A stretch of 64,000 nucleotides of DNA from Planctomycetota bacterium (GTDB taxonomy: Bacteria; Planctomycetota; UBA1135; UBA2386). Position numbers and translations under genes: made by a program. Under the pieces are notes generated by a model, which did no database searches, was not told where the DNA came from, and saw only the letters and a program-made list of their open reading frames with translations. The DNA lies in NCBI GenBank assembly GCA_020638655.1, contig JACKIC010000004.1, forward strand, positions 186,001 to 250,000. Direction: 5' to 3'. Shown here in pieces: positions 17,969-27,003 of this stretch (position 1 is the first letter of the stretch; each line of letters starts with the position of its first letter).

Positions 17969-19359
17969 GGCTCGCTCCGGAAGGTGCTGCGGAACGGTCG
18001 CGGCGCGGCCTTCGGCAGCTCGCGCGAGCTGCGCCATGCCGCGAGCGGCGGCGCGATGCGGGCCACGAACGGCAACTTCTGCCCAATGCGCGCGATCGCG
18101 GTCGCGAGCCGGTAGCGGCGCGGGCCCGCCATCGACCACGCCCACAGGCGCCAGCCGAGCCGTTCGAACCAGCTCGACTGTTTGCCGGGCTGCATCGCGC
18201 GCTGGCGAAGTTCGAGCAGCAGCGTCGGGATGTCGATCTTGACCGGGCAGACGTCCTTGCACGCGCCGCACAGGCTCGACGCGAACGGCAGCTTCGCGGC
18301 GCGTTCGCCGCCGTGCAGCTGCGGCGACAGGATCGCGCCGATCGGGCCGGGATAGACCGAGCCGTAGGCGTGGCCGCCGACCGACTGGTAGACGGGGCAC
18401 GCGTTGAGGCACGCGCCGCAGCGGATGCATGCGAGCGTCTGCCGCATGACCGGGTCCGCGGCGATCTTCGACCGGCCGTTGTCGAGCAGCACGATGTGCA
18501 GTTCGCGCGGGCCTTCGCCGCCGACGGGATCGGGGCCCGTGAGCAGGCTCTGGTAGCTCGTGAGATGTTGGCCCGTGCCCGAGCGCGGCAGCAGCTTGAG
18601 GAACACGGCGAGGTCGGCGAAGCGCGGGATCACCTTCTCGATGCCCATCACCGCGACGTGCACCTTGGGCAACGTCGTCGTCATGCGCGCGTTGCCCTCG
18701 TTCTCGAGGACCAGGATCGTGCCGGTCTCGGCGACGCCGAAGTTGACGCCGCTGATGCCGAGGTCGGCGGCGGCGAAGTGCGCGCGCAGCCGGTCGCGCG
18801 CGTGCGCGGCGAGCACCTGCGGATCGCTCGACGGGGGGATGCCGAGCTTGTCGACGAACAGCTGGCCGATCGCTTCGCGGGTCTTGTGGATCGCCGGCAC
18901 GATGATGTGCGACGGGGTCTCGCCGGCGAGCTGGATGATCCATTCGCCGAGGTCGGTCTCGACGGGTTCGGCGCCGTCCGCGGCGAGCGCTGCGTTGAGG
19001 TGGATCTCCTCGGTCGCCATGCTCTTGCTCTTGACCAGGCGCTTGGCGGAGTTGGCTGCCGCGATCTGCCGGACGATCGCGCACGCCGCCGCTGCGTCTG
19101 CGGCGCGGTGCACCGCGGCGCCCGCAGCCGTCGCCGCCGCAGCGAACTTCTCGACGTGGCCGTGCAGGTCGTCGAGGACCTCAGCCTTGATCGCACGCGC
19201 CTGTTCGCGCAGCTGCTGCCAGTCGGGCACCGCGTCGATCGCCGCCGCGCGCCGCTGCGCGAACAGGTCCGTCGCCGAACGCAGGGCCGTGCGCAGCGTG
19301 CGGTCGGTCAGCGCCTCGCGCGCGTTGCTCGGGAACTGCTCGGGTGCGTGGGGATTCAT
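17965..19359 (-). CDS. lutB: LutB-like iron-sulfur lactate utilization protein
   Basis: 464 residues. The N-terminal two thirds are a LUD domain (ATEEIHLNAAL, GVNFGVAETGTILVLENEGNARM, TTTLPKVHVAVMGIEKVIP). The C-terminal part has two 4Fe-4S motifs, CIRCGACLNACP and CGACKDVCP, and a basic tail. This is the usual LutB architecture and length. It acts with LutA and LutC in oxidation of L-lactate to pyruvate, passing electrons to the respiratory chain. ATG at 19359 lies 15 nt after the lutA-like stop. Confidence 0.92.
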   Translation of the reverse strand: MNPHAPEQFPSNAREALTDRTLRTALRSATDLFAQRRAAAIDAVPDWQQLREQARAIKAEVLDDLHGHVEKFAAAATAAGAAVHRAADAAAACAIVRQIAAANSAKRLVKSKSMATEEIHLNAALAADGAEPVETDLGEWIIQLAGETPSHIIVPAIHKTREAIGQLFVDKLGIPPSSDPQVLAAHARDRLRAHFAAADLGISGVNFGVAETGTILVLENEGNARMTTTLPKVHVAVMGIEKVIPRFADLAVFLKLLPRSGTGQHLTSYQSLLTGPDPVGGEGPRELHIVLLDNGRSKIAADPVMRQTLACIRCGACLNACPVYQSVGGHAYGSVYPGPIGAILSPQLHGGERAAKLPFASSLCGACKDVCPVKIDIPTLLLELRQRAMQPGKQSSWFERLGWRLWAWSMAGPRRYRLATAIARIGQKLPFVARIAPPLAAWRSSRELPKAAPRPFRSTFRSEP

Positions 19360-19374
19360 CGCAGGCAGTGGGGG

Positions 19375-20094
19375 TCAGCGGCTCGCGAGGATCTCGGCGA
19401 GGTGCAGCGCGCGCACGTTCCTGCCTTCGCGCTGCAGGCGGCCGCGCAGCTGCATCAGGCACGAGCTGTCGATCGAGCTGATCACCTCGACGTCGCCGCC
19501 GAGCGCCGACAGCTTGTGGTCGAGCATCGCCGTCGACAGCTCGGGGAACTTGACGCTGAACGTGCCGCCGAAGCCGCAACAGGCGTCGGCGGTGCGCAGG
19601 TCGACGAGCGTGAGTCCGTGCACGGCGCCGAGCAGCGCGCGCGGCTCGCTGCTGACGCCGAGCTCGCGCAGGCCGTGGCAGGCGTCGTGCCAGGCGACGC
19701 GGTGTGCGAAGCGCGCGCCGAGGTCGGTGACCTGCAGTTCTCGCACCAAGAACGTGGACAGCTCGAAGGTGCGATGGGCGAGCGCGGTGACGCGCCGCTG
19801 CAGTTCGGGATCGTCGCGGAACAGTTCGGGGAAACGGTGCACCATCGCCGTGCACGAGCCCGACGGCACGACGACCGTCTCGGCGCCTTCGAACACTTCG
19901 AGGAAGTGCTTCGCGACGGTGCGCGCGTCGCCGCCGAAGCCCGAGTTGAACGCCGGTTGGCCGCAGCACGTCTGCCGCGGATCGAACTCCACCTTGCAGC
20001 CCGCGCGTTCGAGCACGGCGACGGTCGCGTGCAGCACCTCGGGCCAGAACTGGTCGGCGAGGCACGTGGCGAACAGCGAGACCTTGCGCGTCAC
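19375..20094 (-). CDS. lutA: LutA-like (Fe-S)-binding protein with two CCG domains
   Basis: 239 residues from GTG at 20094, overlapping the dehydrogenase stop (GTGA). It has two cysteine-rich CCG domains, CCGQPAFNSGFGGDA and CCGFGGTFSVKFPE, plus WHDACHGLRELG, all diagnostic of LutA/GlcF-type subunits. The length matches LutA (about 240). It is the catalytic-complex partner of the LutB and LutC proteins encoded directly downstream. Confidence 0.92.
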   Translation of the reverse strand: MTRKVSLFATCLADQFWPEVLHATVAVLERAGCKVEFDPRQTCCGQPAFNSGFGGDARTVAKHFLEVFEGAETVVVPSGSCTAMVHRFPELFRDDPELQRRVTALAHRTFELSTFLVRELQVTDLGARFAHRVAWHDACHGLRELGVSSEPRALLGAVHGLTLVDLRTADACCGFGGTFSVKFPELSTAMLDHKLSALGGDVEVISSIDSSCLMQLRGRLQREGRNVRALHLAEILASR

Positions 20095-21245
20095 GCGAGC
20101 ACCGCCAGTCCCTTGACGTAGCCGGGTTCGTGCTGGTCGCCGCCGAACGCGCGCGGCACCTCGGCGAGGCCGCGGTAGGTGTGCGTCAGCAGCGCATCGA
20201 CGCGCACGGTGCCGGCCTCGAGTAGGCGCAGCGCCTGGCGATACACGGCCGGTCGCAGGTCGTCGTCGAAGCCGCCCGATGCGCCGACCGAGGTCACCAG
20301 TGTCGCCTCGCGCCACTGCAGCGGGTTGAGCAGTTCGAGCGACGCGCCGCCGTGGCCGATGCCGTAGAGCAGCACCGTCGCCTGCTTGCGGATCAGTCCG
20401 GGCAAGGCGTCGAACACCGGCCCGTTGCCGGTCGCCTCGACGAGATACTCGGCGCGGCGGCCGCCCGACGCGTCGAGCACCGCGGCCTCGAGGTCGGCGG
20501 GTGCGACCGCCGTGGCGCCCAGCGCGGCGGCGAGTGCGCGCTTGTGCGGGCTCGGATCGCTGACGAGCAGCGCACCGTCGTAGCCGAGCTGGTGCCGCAG
20601 CACCTGCACGAACAACAGCCCCGCGGGCCCGGCGCCGACGATCACCGCCGTGCGCACCGGCGACGCCGCATCGCCGAACCGATAGCGCGTGTGCGCGCGT
20701 TGGCCGAAGTCCGTGCAGTGCAGCACGCAGGCCAGCGGTTCGGTCATCGCCGCAGCCGTCATCGCCAGGTCGGTGTCGATGCGCACCGCGTTGCGCGCGG
20801 GCACCACGAGCTGCTCGGCGAAGCCGCCCGGCAACCCCGTGATGCCGTGTTCGGTGTAGTGCTCACACTGGTGCGAATGCCCGGTCGCGCAGTACTCGCA
20901 GGCGACCGCGCGGCGTTCGCTGTGGCAGTTGCGTCCCTGGTCGATCACGACGCGATCGCCGGGCGCGAGGTCCCGCACGGCGTCGCCGCGGTCGAGCACC
21001 GTGCCGACGATCTCGTGGCCGAGGATCTGCGGCGCCACCTCGAGCGGGATCGGCCGCCCGCGCGCGTCGAGGTGGAAGTTGGACTCGCCCGAGAAGATGT
21101 GGAAGTCGGTGCCGCACACGCCCACCACGTCGGGGCGCACCCGCACGTCGTGCGGGCCCAGCGTCGGCACCGCGACGTCCACCAGTTCGATGCGCCGCGG
21201 CGCGACCAGGGCGGCGGCGCGCATTCGGGTGGGGGACGAGGGCAT
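20091..21245 (-). CDS. Zinc-dependent MDR (alcohol/sugar) dehydrogenase
   Basis: 384 residues. Catalytic zinc motifs GVCGTDFHIFSG and GHEIVG are present, as is the structural zinc loop with four cysteines (NCHSERRAVACEYCATGHSHQCEHY region). The NAD(P)-binding glycine motif is VIVGAGPAGLLFVQVL. It belongs to the sorbitol/threonine dehydrogenase branch of MDR enzymes. As the first gene of an operon with LutABC and an FAH hydrolase, it may oxidise a sugar or a 2-keto-3-deoxy sugar acid, for example L-fucose or 2-keto-3-deoxy-L-fuconate; this is inferred from context. It is divergent from 21356, with the half palindrome between them. Confidence 0.85.
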   Translation of the reverse strand: MPSSPTRMRAAALVAPRRIELVDVAVPTLGPHDVRVRPDVVGVCGTDFHIFSGESNFHLDARGRPIPLEVAPQILGHEIVGTVLDRGDAVRDLAPGDRVVIDQGRNCHSERRAVACEYCATGHSHQCEHYTEHGITGLPGGFAEQLVVPARNAVRIDTDLAMTAAAMTEPLACVLHCTDFGQRAHTRYRFGDAASPVRTAVIVGAGPAGLLFVQVLRHQLGYDGALLVSDPSPHKRALAAALGATAVAPADLEAAVLDASGGRRAEYLVEATGNGPVFDALPGLIRKQATVLLYGIGHGGASLELLNPLQWREATLVTSVGASGGFDDDLRPAVYRQALRLLEAGTVRVDALLTHTYRGLAEVPRAFGGDQHEPGYVKGLAVLA

Positions 21246-21297
21246 CCGAGGATGCTAGCGGGTCCCATCTCCCGAACCGAGCCGCCACTCCCGCCGA

Positions 21298-21325
21298 GCG
21301 TACGGTACCGGGTACAAACCACACA
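21298..21325. repeat. Half copy (one arm) of the 83-bp palindrome, family A copy 3
   Basis: These 28 bp match the outer part of one arm exactly (GCGTACGGTACCGGGTAC, then AAACCACACA); the opposite arm and GGA loop are missing, and the sequence turns into unrelated GC-rich DNA at 21326. Like the full copies it lies between divergent genes (starts at 21245 - and 21356 +). Confidence 0.9.
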
Positions 21326-21355
21326 CGCGCTGCAGTGCGCGCCCGCCGATTGTCG

Positions 21356-22435
21356 ATGCCCGGGCAGAGGTTGATCGTGCAGCGCCCGCTCGGAGTCCTG
21401 GTCGTCGTCGCGCTCGTTGCGGTGGCCTTGCTGTTCGGGAACCTGCCGTTCGGGAACGTGCTGCCCGCTGCGGCACCGCCGCCTGCGAGCGACGTGGGGC
21501 GGACCACGGCCGCGACCGGGCTGCTCGATCTCGCCACGCCCGCCTGTGTCGCCGAGGCGGCGCTCAGCCGCGTGGCGGTCGTCGCGGCGCCTGAGCCGGA
21601 GTCCCGTGACGAGCCCGCATCCGCGCTCACGTTCCGCATGACGGGTGCGCCGCCCGAAGATCTGCACGGCGTCGCGTTCGTGCGTCGCAAGGACGGCAGC
21701 ACGACCGAGGTGGCGTTCGAGAACGGCAGCTTCGTCGCGTCGAACCGCGCCACGCTGGACGGCGTCTCGTTGCGCGCGCCGGGCTTCGCGATCGCGTGGC
21801 CGCGGCTCGGGACCGACGCGCATGTGATCGAGGTGCCGATGCGACGCGCCGGCGAGATCCGCGTGCGGCTGGTCGATACGCAGGGTCGGCCGTTGGCGCA
21901 CCGCTGGATCGGGATGATGTGTCAGGGCCAGACCGAAGCGTCGCCGCCGGGCGTCGGCTATCAGGCCAACCCGCGCGCAGTCACCGACGATGACGGCATC
22001 GCCATGCTCGAGAACGCGGTGCCAGGAACGCACGACGTCTTCGCCGTGCGCGTCGCCGAGTGGCAGCCGGTCCAGGTGCATGGCCTCGCGGTCCATGCCG
22101 GCGCGGTCACCGACTGCGAACTCGTCGCCGAGGCTGTGCCACAGTCGCTCTACGGCGGCTTCCGCTTTCCACGCAGCGCGGCTCCGAGTTTGAAGGGCTT
22201 CGCCAACGACGTGAGCAGCCACATCTTCGCGTGCCGCGACGGTCGCCAGTACATGCTCGCATTCCTTGGCGACGAGGTGCGCTGCATCGTGAAGGGCATG
22301 CCCGGCGACCTCGTGACCGGCAGTATCGTGCCGATCGACTACACCGGCGGAGGGAAGCAGCTCCCCCCAGTCTCGACACCGATCACGGTCACCGTCGGCG
22401 CGGTCCTCGACTGGCACCCGATCTGGGTGCGCTGA
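21356..22435 (+). CDS. Membrane-anchored exported protein, unknown function
   Basis: 359 residues from ATG at 21356; a GTG seven codons upstream is possible but lies close to the half palindrome. An N-terminal helix (PLGVLVVVALVAVALLFGNLPFG) is followed by a probably extracytoplasmic region. It contains a beta-rich carboxypeptidase-regulatory-like stretch (IRVRLVDTQGRPLAHRWIG..., AVTDDDGIAMLENAVPGTHDVFAV), related in style to 13003-14343. The C-terminal third (SSHIFACRDGRQYMLAFLGDEVRC) was not recognised. The repeated LFGN/PFGN just after the membrane helix is a small in-frame duplication. Confidence 0.6.
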   Translation: MPGQRLIVQRPLGVLVVVALVAVALLFGNLPFGNVLPAAAPPPASDVGRTTAATGLLDLATPACVAEAALSRVAVVAAPEPESRDEPASALTFRMTGAPPEDLHGVAFVRRKDGSTTEVAFENGSFVASNRATLDGVSLRAPGFAIAWPRLGTDAHVIEVPMRRAGEIRVRLVDTQGRPLAHRWIGMMCQGQTEASPPGVGYQANPRAVTDDDGIAMLENAVPGTHDVFAVRVAEWQPVQVHGLAVHAGAVTDCELVAEAVPQSLYGGFRFPRSAAPSLKGFANDVSSHIFACRDGRQYMLAFLGDEVRCIVKGMPGDLVTGSIVPIDYTGGGKQLPPVSTPITVTVGAVLDWHPIWVR

Positions 22436-22573
22436 CCGCAGTCGGCCCCGCTGTCCGCCGTCCGCGGATTCTGCAGAGTTGGTGCGGCAGCGGAACCGAA
22501 CGCGGAGTTCGCCGTTCCGCGCGCGGTTTGTGGCCGCCGACCTCGCGCACCGTCCCGCTCTCGGGAGCCAGTC

Positions 22574-23347
22574 ATGAAACACGTGCCCGTCCTCGGGCTG
22601 CTCACCCTCGCAGCCGTTCCCCTGCTCACGATCGTCAGCCCCGCGGGGCTGGAAGAACCTGGCTGCGTCGCGCACTGGCGCTTCACCAACGGGGTCAAGG
22701 GCGTCGCCTCCGGCCAGGACCAGGTGATGTTCGACGTGTCCGGTCACGACCAGAACGGGCTCGCGGTCGGTGGCCCCGTCTTCCAGCGCGTCGAGAGCGA
22801 TCGCTTCGGCCTGGGCCTGCAGTTCACCGACGATCGGCAGCGCGTTTTCGTGCCCGACGACGCGGCCTTCGCGCTGACCGACAGCCTGACGCTCGAAGCC
22901 TGGGTGCGGGTCGACAGCTACATCGCGTCGCCGTCGCGGCTCGGCTACATCGTCTTCCGCGGCGACGACCGCCCGGGCTTCGACCCGTGGTTCCTCGGCG
23001 TGCGCGACAGCGGCCAACTCGTGTTCCTGATCGCCGACGAACTCAACCACAACGCCGCGGTCGTCTCGCCCGAACCGCTGCCGCTCGGTCGCCTGATCCA
23101 CGTCGCCGGCACATTCGACGGCAGCAGCGGTCAGCTGCAACTGTTCGTCGACGGCGAACGGGTTGCGAGCTCGGACACGTCGCTGCGGCCGGCCGGCGTG
23201 CTCGGCGGCCCCGGCGCGGGCATCGGCATCGGCAACGTGCAGTCGGGCGGCGATCAGGGGTTTCGTGGCCTGATCGGTGAGGTGCGGGTCTGCGGCGCAG
23301 CGCTGCCGCCGGAGCGGTTCCTGATCGGGCGGCGCGCCGTGCGGTGA
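22574..23347 (+). CDS. Secreted LamG/concanavalin A-like domain protein
   Basis: 257 residues with a signal peptide (MKHVPVLGLLTLAAVPLLTIVSP) and one LamG-type jellyroll: CVAHWRFTNG, LTDSLTLEAWVRVDSY, then a segment running from GRLIHVAGTFDGSSGQLQLF to VDGERVASS, and FRGLIGEVRVCGAALPPERF. These domains bind sugars or other ligands at the cell surface. There is no catalytic module. The 138-bp spacer before it shows no clear promoter. Its stop overlaps by four bases the open frame of the next gene, whose start is placed further downstream. Confidence 0.8.
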   Translation: MKHVPVLGLLTLAAVPLLTIVSPAGLEEPGCVAHWRFTNGVKGVASGQDQVMFDVSGHDQNGLAVGGPVFQRVESDRFGLGLQFTDDRQRVFVPDDAAFALTDSLTLEAWVRVDSYIASPSRLGYIVFRGDDRPGFDPWFLGVRDSGQLVFLIADELNHNAAVVSPEPLPLGRLIHVAGTFDGSSGQLQLFVDGERVASSDTSLRPAGVLGGPGAGIGIGNVQSGGDQGFRGLIGEVRVCGAALPPERFLIGRRAVR

Positions 23348-23418
23348 CCTCGGGCACTTTGGTGCGTTCGGGCGCCGGGCGGCTGTCGCCGCGCGAGGAT
23401 GGGTGTACACCTGTGGCG

Positions 23419-24306
23419 ATGAACACCCGCCTGCGCGGCCTGGCGTTGATCCTGGCGTCGTCGGCGAGCGCCGTCGCCCAGTCCGAAGAACGGACCCCGC
23501 CGCCGCCCGATCCGCCGCGCCGCATCTCCAAGGAAGCCTGCGAGGCGCACCTCGCCGCTATGAAGGAACGCATCCCCGCGGGCTTCCATGCCGTGCTCGA
23601 GCCGCCGTTCGTCGTGCTCGGCGACGGCGGCGAAGCGCGCGTGAAGGGTTTTGCGACCAGGACCGTGCGCTGGGCCGTGACGATGCTGCGCAAGGACTTC
23701 TTCGCCGACGACCCCGACAAGGTGCTCGAGGTGTGGCTGTTCGCGGGCAAGGACAGCTACCGCAAACACACGCGGCAGCTGTTCGGCGAGCAGCCCTTCA
23801 CGCCGTTCGGCTACTACTCGTCGCGCCACGGCGCGCTGATCATGAACATCGACACCGGCGGCGGCACGCTCGTGCACGAGATCGTGCATCCGTACGTCGA
23901 GGCCAACGTCGCGGGCTGCCCGGCGTGGATCAACGAGGGGCTCGGGTCGCTGTTCGAACAGTCGAAAGAGCGCGAAGGCCACATCGTCGGCCTGACCAAC
24001 TGGCGCCTCGACGACCTGCAACGCGCGATCGGCGCGGACGAGGCGGTCACGATCACCGACCTCGTCGCGACCAACGACGCGCAGTTCTACGGCGACAACT
24101 CCGGGCTGAACTACGCGACCGCGCGCTACCTGCTGTACTGGCTGCAGGAGCACGGCAAGCTGCGCGGGTTCTGGAAGGACTGGCTGGCGACGCGCAAGCA
24201 GGACCCCACGGGGGCCGCCGCACTGAAGCGCGCGCTCGGCGCGGACGACCTCGCGGCGTTCCAGGAGACGTGGCAGGCGTGGGTGGCGAAGCTCGAGCGC
24301 GATTGA
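23419..24306 (+). CDS. Exported DUF1570-like metallopeptidase
   Basis: 295 residues. ATG at 23419 begins a signal peptide (MNTRLRGLALILASSASAVAQ). The zinc site is HEIVHPYVEANVAGCPAWINEGLGSLFE: HExxH plus the downstream Glu of the gluzincin pattern. The preceding GYYSSRHGALIMNIDTGGGTLVHE is typical of this family. It is a paralogue in type, though not in close sequence, of the protein at 1-855. The substrate is unknown; it is probably periplasmic or surface located. Confidence 0.75.
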   Translation: MNTRLRGLALILASSASAVAQSEERTPPPPDPPRRISKEACEAHLAAMKERIPAGFHAVLEPPFVVLGDGGEARVKGFATRTVRWAVTMLRKDFFADDPDKVLEVWLFAGKDSYRKHTRQLFGEQPFTPFGYYSSRHGALIMNIDTGGGTLVHEIVHPYVEANVAGCPAWINEGLGSLFEQSKEREGHIVGLTNWRLDDLQRAIGADEAVTITDLVATNDAQFYGDNSGLNYATARYLLYWLQEHGKLRGFWKDWLATRKQDPTGAAALKRALGADDLAAFQETWQAWVAKLERD

Positions 24307-24314
24307 GGGCGCGG

Positions 24315-25358
24315 CTACTTGGCCTGCGGCAGCGTCAGGTGCCCGTCCAAGTCCAAGACTTGCTCCTCCTCGGCATCGAGCGCGTCGATCCAGAACACCC
24401 GGATCTGCGGCGTGAGGCCTTCGGCCTCTGCCGCGGTGATCAACTTCGCCTGCAAGCAGTCAGCCACGAGCGCGCGGTGCATCTGCAGGATCCTCGTGCG
24501 CTCCTGCTGCTCACGCGTGCGCAGCGCCTCGAGTCCGGCCCATTCGACGTCGATGCATGGCATCAAGTCGAACGACGCTTCTGCGGGTCGCTTGTCGAGC
24601 ATCCGCCGCATCCAAGACGTGCGCGCGGCGATGTACTCGTCGCTCATCATGTCCCTGGTCGCGCAGGGCGCCCAGCTCGTCTGGTGGCGGGAGCCCGGCG
24701 ACAGGCCGTACATCACGCAGGGCGGAAACCCGGTGGGCGGAATGAGTCGGGAGCACGCGTAGCTGAGGCTCCTACCTCTGCCCTCCGCAGTCGCCGCCTT
24801 GCCCTGGTCCCAAACCGTCATCACGACCCAGAGTTCCTCACGCAACAACTCGAACGCGAAGCCCGGCGCCTTGGCGTCGGCGAGCTCCCGGCCGCATTCC
24901 AGATGCACGGTGTTGCACCGTCCACAGTGACGGTAGGCCTCGAGCAGGACCGGGAGGTTTCGCCGGGCCTGCGGCAGCGCCAGCACGAGCGCCGAGTTCT
25001 GCGTGATGCCGGTGGCGAACGGCAGCAGCTCTTCGCTTGGCACCTTGGCGTCGCTCTGGATCAAAGCGTCGAGCAGTGCCAGGGCGAGGTACGGACGGCC
25101 CTTGCCCATGGTGCGCAGCTGTTGGCGCAGGTCGTCCACGCAATCGACGAGCCGGAACTCGGCGGCCGTGTGGGCGGCCCAGGCGACGGTCGCCGGATCG
25201 TCGCTCTGCAGCCGTGGGCGCACCTCCTCGGCGATCCTGGCGCGCAGCGCGCGCAGCTGCTGTGCAGGCGTCTCGGCCTCCTGCGCGACGAGCAGGCCAC
25301 CGATGCACGCGGCCCCGATCGTGATGAGGATCCGGACGGCAGTGACGTGCGCAGCCAT
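24315..25358 (-). CDS. Exported protein of unknown function
   Basis: 347 residues from ATG at 25358, overlapping the stop of the UxaA-type gene (ATGA). It has a signal peptide or anchor (VRILITIGAACIGGLLVAQ), then helical segments that may form HEAT-like repeats (ALRARIAEEVRPRLQSDDPATVAWAAHTAAEF). A Cys-rich patch HCGRCNTVHLECG (CxxC plus Cys) follows, then a largely helical C-terminus rich in Met and Arg. No family was recognised. The overlap indicates co-translation with the dehydratase, although a periplasmic partner for a cytoplasmic sugar-acid enzyme is odd. Confidence 0.6.
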   Translation of the reverse strand: MAAHVTAVRILITIGAACIGGLLVAQEAETPAQQLRALRARIAEEVRPRLQSDDPATVAWAAHTAAEFRLVDCVDDLRQQLRTMGKGRPYLALALLDALIQSDAKVPSEELLPFATGITQNSALVLALPQARRNLPVLLEAYRHCGRCNTVHLECGRELADAKAPGFAFELLREELWVVMTVWDQGKAATAEGRGRSLSYACSRLIPPTGFPPCVMYGLSPGSRHQTSWAPCATRDMMSDEYIAARTSWMRRMLDKRPAEASFDLMPCIDVEWAGLEALRTREQQERTRILQMHRALVADCLQAKLITAAEAEGLTPQIRVFWIDALDAEEEQVLDLDGHLTLPQAK

Positions 25359-26929
25359 CACAGCGACACCGACTGCTCGGCCCAGAACTGGAACTCGCGG
25401 TGCTTGTGCTCCTCGGCCTTGGCGAGCACCTCGCCGCTGGCCACCGCGATCACGTGGTCGAACACGCGCTGGCCGACCTGTTCGATCGTCTCGGTGCCAT
25501 CGACGATGGTGCCGGCCGACAGGTCGAGGTCGCGCGACAGCCGTTCGAACACCGCGGTGTTCGACGCGAGTTTGACGACGGGGGCGATCGCGTTGCCGAT
25601 GGTCGTGCCGCGGCCGGTGGTGAACACGACCACCTGCGCGCCGGCGCCGATCAGGCCGGGCGTCGACTCCTGGTCGTAGCCGGGGCCCTGCATCAGGTGC
25701 AGGCCGCGGCCCGCCGGCGGTTGCGCGTAGGGCGTGCAGCCCTCGACGCGCGTGCTGCCGGCCTTGGCCATTGCGCCGAGCGACTTGATGGTGATGTTGA
25801 GCAGGCCGCCCTTGATGTTGCCGGGGCTCGGGTTGTCGTCGAGCTTGGTGCCGAACTTGGCGGCGTAGTCCTTGTACCAGTCGACGTAGGCGAACACCTC
25901 GCGCGCGGTGTCGAGGTCCTTGGCGCGCGCCGCGAACAGGTGTTCGCCGCCGCAGAACTCGGGCACCTCGGTGATCATCACGGTGCCGCCGTTCTTCACC
26001 AGCAGGTCGGCGGCGTGGCCGAGCGCGGGGTTGGCCGAGATGCCCGAGAAGCCGTCGCTGCCGCCGCACTTGACGCCGAGCGACAGGTGTTCGACCGAGA
26101 CCGCGCTGCGCGTCGCCTGGTTGGCCACGGGCAGCATCTCGCCGATGATCTGCAGCCCCCGTTCGATCGCTGCCTGCGTGCCACCCTCGTCCTGGATGCC
26201 GAGCCACTCGATCGGCTTGGCGGTGGTGAGCCCGCCGCGCTTCTTGAGGTACTTGTCGACCAGCGTCAGGTTGGTCTTCTCGCAGCCCAGGTCCATGAAC
26301 AACACGGCGCCGACGTTGGGGTGGTCGGCGTAGTTGGCGAGCGTGCGCAGCATCACCTCGAGGTTGCTGCCGTCGCTGCAGCCGCAGCCCTTGTTGTGCG
26401 GCAGGGCGACGACGCCGTCGACGTTGGGGAACAGCGCGCGCTTGTAGAGCGTGTACTCGGCGATCGTCGCGATCTGCTGCGCCTCGTGGCTCGAGCACAT
26501 GCTGGTCGGCACGATCAGCACGAAGTTGCGTGTGCCGACGCGGCCGTTCTCGCGCACGAAACCCGAGAAGGTGCGGCGTTGCTCGGGCGGCAGCACGGCA
26601 GTGGGCGGGTTGTTCAGCGCCGCCGGCAGCTCGCGCACGACGACCGTCTCGTCGGCCATGTTGTCGTGGCTGATCGGATCGCCGGCGCCGATGCCCTTCG
26701 AGCGGCCGATCGGCTGCGCGTACTGCAGCACCCACTGCCCCTGCGGGATGGCTCGCACCGCGAAGCGATGACCCGGGGTCACCGCGCCGGTCAGCGTGAC
26801 GCAGTCGCCGCTCGGCATCAGCACGACGTTGCCGGCGTGCAGCTCGTTCTTGACGATGGCGACGTTGTCGGCGGCGGCGACCTGGACGGCACATTGCGCC
26901 AACGGGCGCGGGGCGGAAGGCGTGGACAT
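25358..26929 (-). CDS. UxaA-family sugar-acid dehydratase (altronate dehydratase-like)
   Basis: 523 residues with an N-terminal SAF domain (about 15-95; NVAIVKNELHAGNVV, GHRFAVRAIPQG, IGRSKG-IGAGDPI) and the UxaA catalytic core (about 115-520). The core has VPTSMCSSHEAQQIA, HNKGCGCSDGSN, SLGVKCGGSDGFSG and VEGCTPYAQPP, with cysteines suitable for an iron-sulfur or Fe site. Members dehydrate altronate, galactarate and related aldonic or aldaric acids. Campylobacter jejuni carries a UxaA-type gene in its L-fucose utilization locus, so L-fuconate dehydration is a credible substrate here given the fucosidase, lactonase and FAH/Lut genes in the same window. The exact substrate is unproven. Confidence 0.85.
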   Translation of the reverse strand: MSTPSAPRPLAQCAVQVAAADNVAIVKNELHAGNVVLMPSGDCVTLTGAVTPGHRFAVRAIPQGQWVLQYAQPIGRSKGIGAGDPISHDNMADETVVVRELPAALNNPPTAVLPPEQRRTFSGFVRENGRVGTRNFVLIVPTSMCSSHEAQQIATIAEYTLYKRALFPNVDGVVALPHNKGCGCSDGSNLEVMLRTLANYADHPNVGAVLFMDLGCEKTNLTLVDKYLKKRGGLTTAKPIEWLGIQDEGGTQAAIERGLQIIGEMLPVANQATRSAVSVEHLSLGVKCGGSDGFSGISANPALGHAADLLVKNGGTVMITEVPEFCGGEHLFAARAKDLDTAREVFAYVDWYKDYAAKFGTKLDDNPSPGNIKGGLLNITIKSLGAMAKAGSTRVEGCTPYAQPPAGRGLHLMQGPGYDQESTPGLIGAGAQVVVFTTGRGTTIGNAIAPVVKLASNTAVFERLSRDLDLSAGTIVDGTETIEQVGQRVFDHVIAVASGEVLAKAEEHKHREFQFWAEQSVSL

Positions 26930-27003
26930 CGGCCGAGGATCCTACCTTGCGATCGCCGCGGACGAGCTATGCTGCGGCCCCCTTCGACCCTGGAGAAGAG
27001 AGC

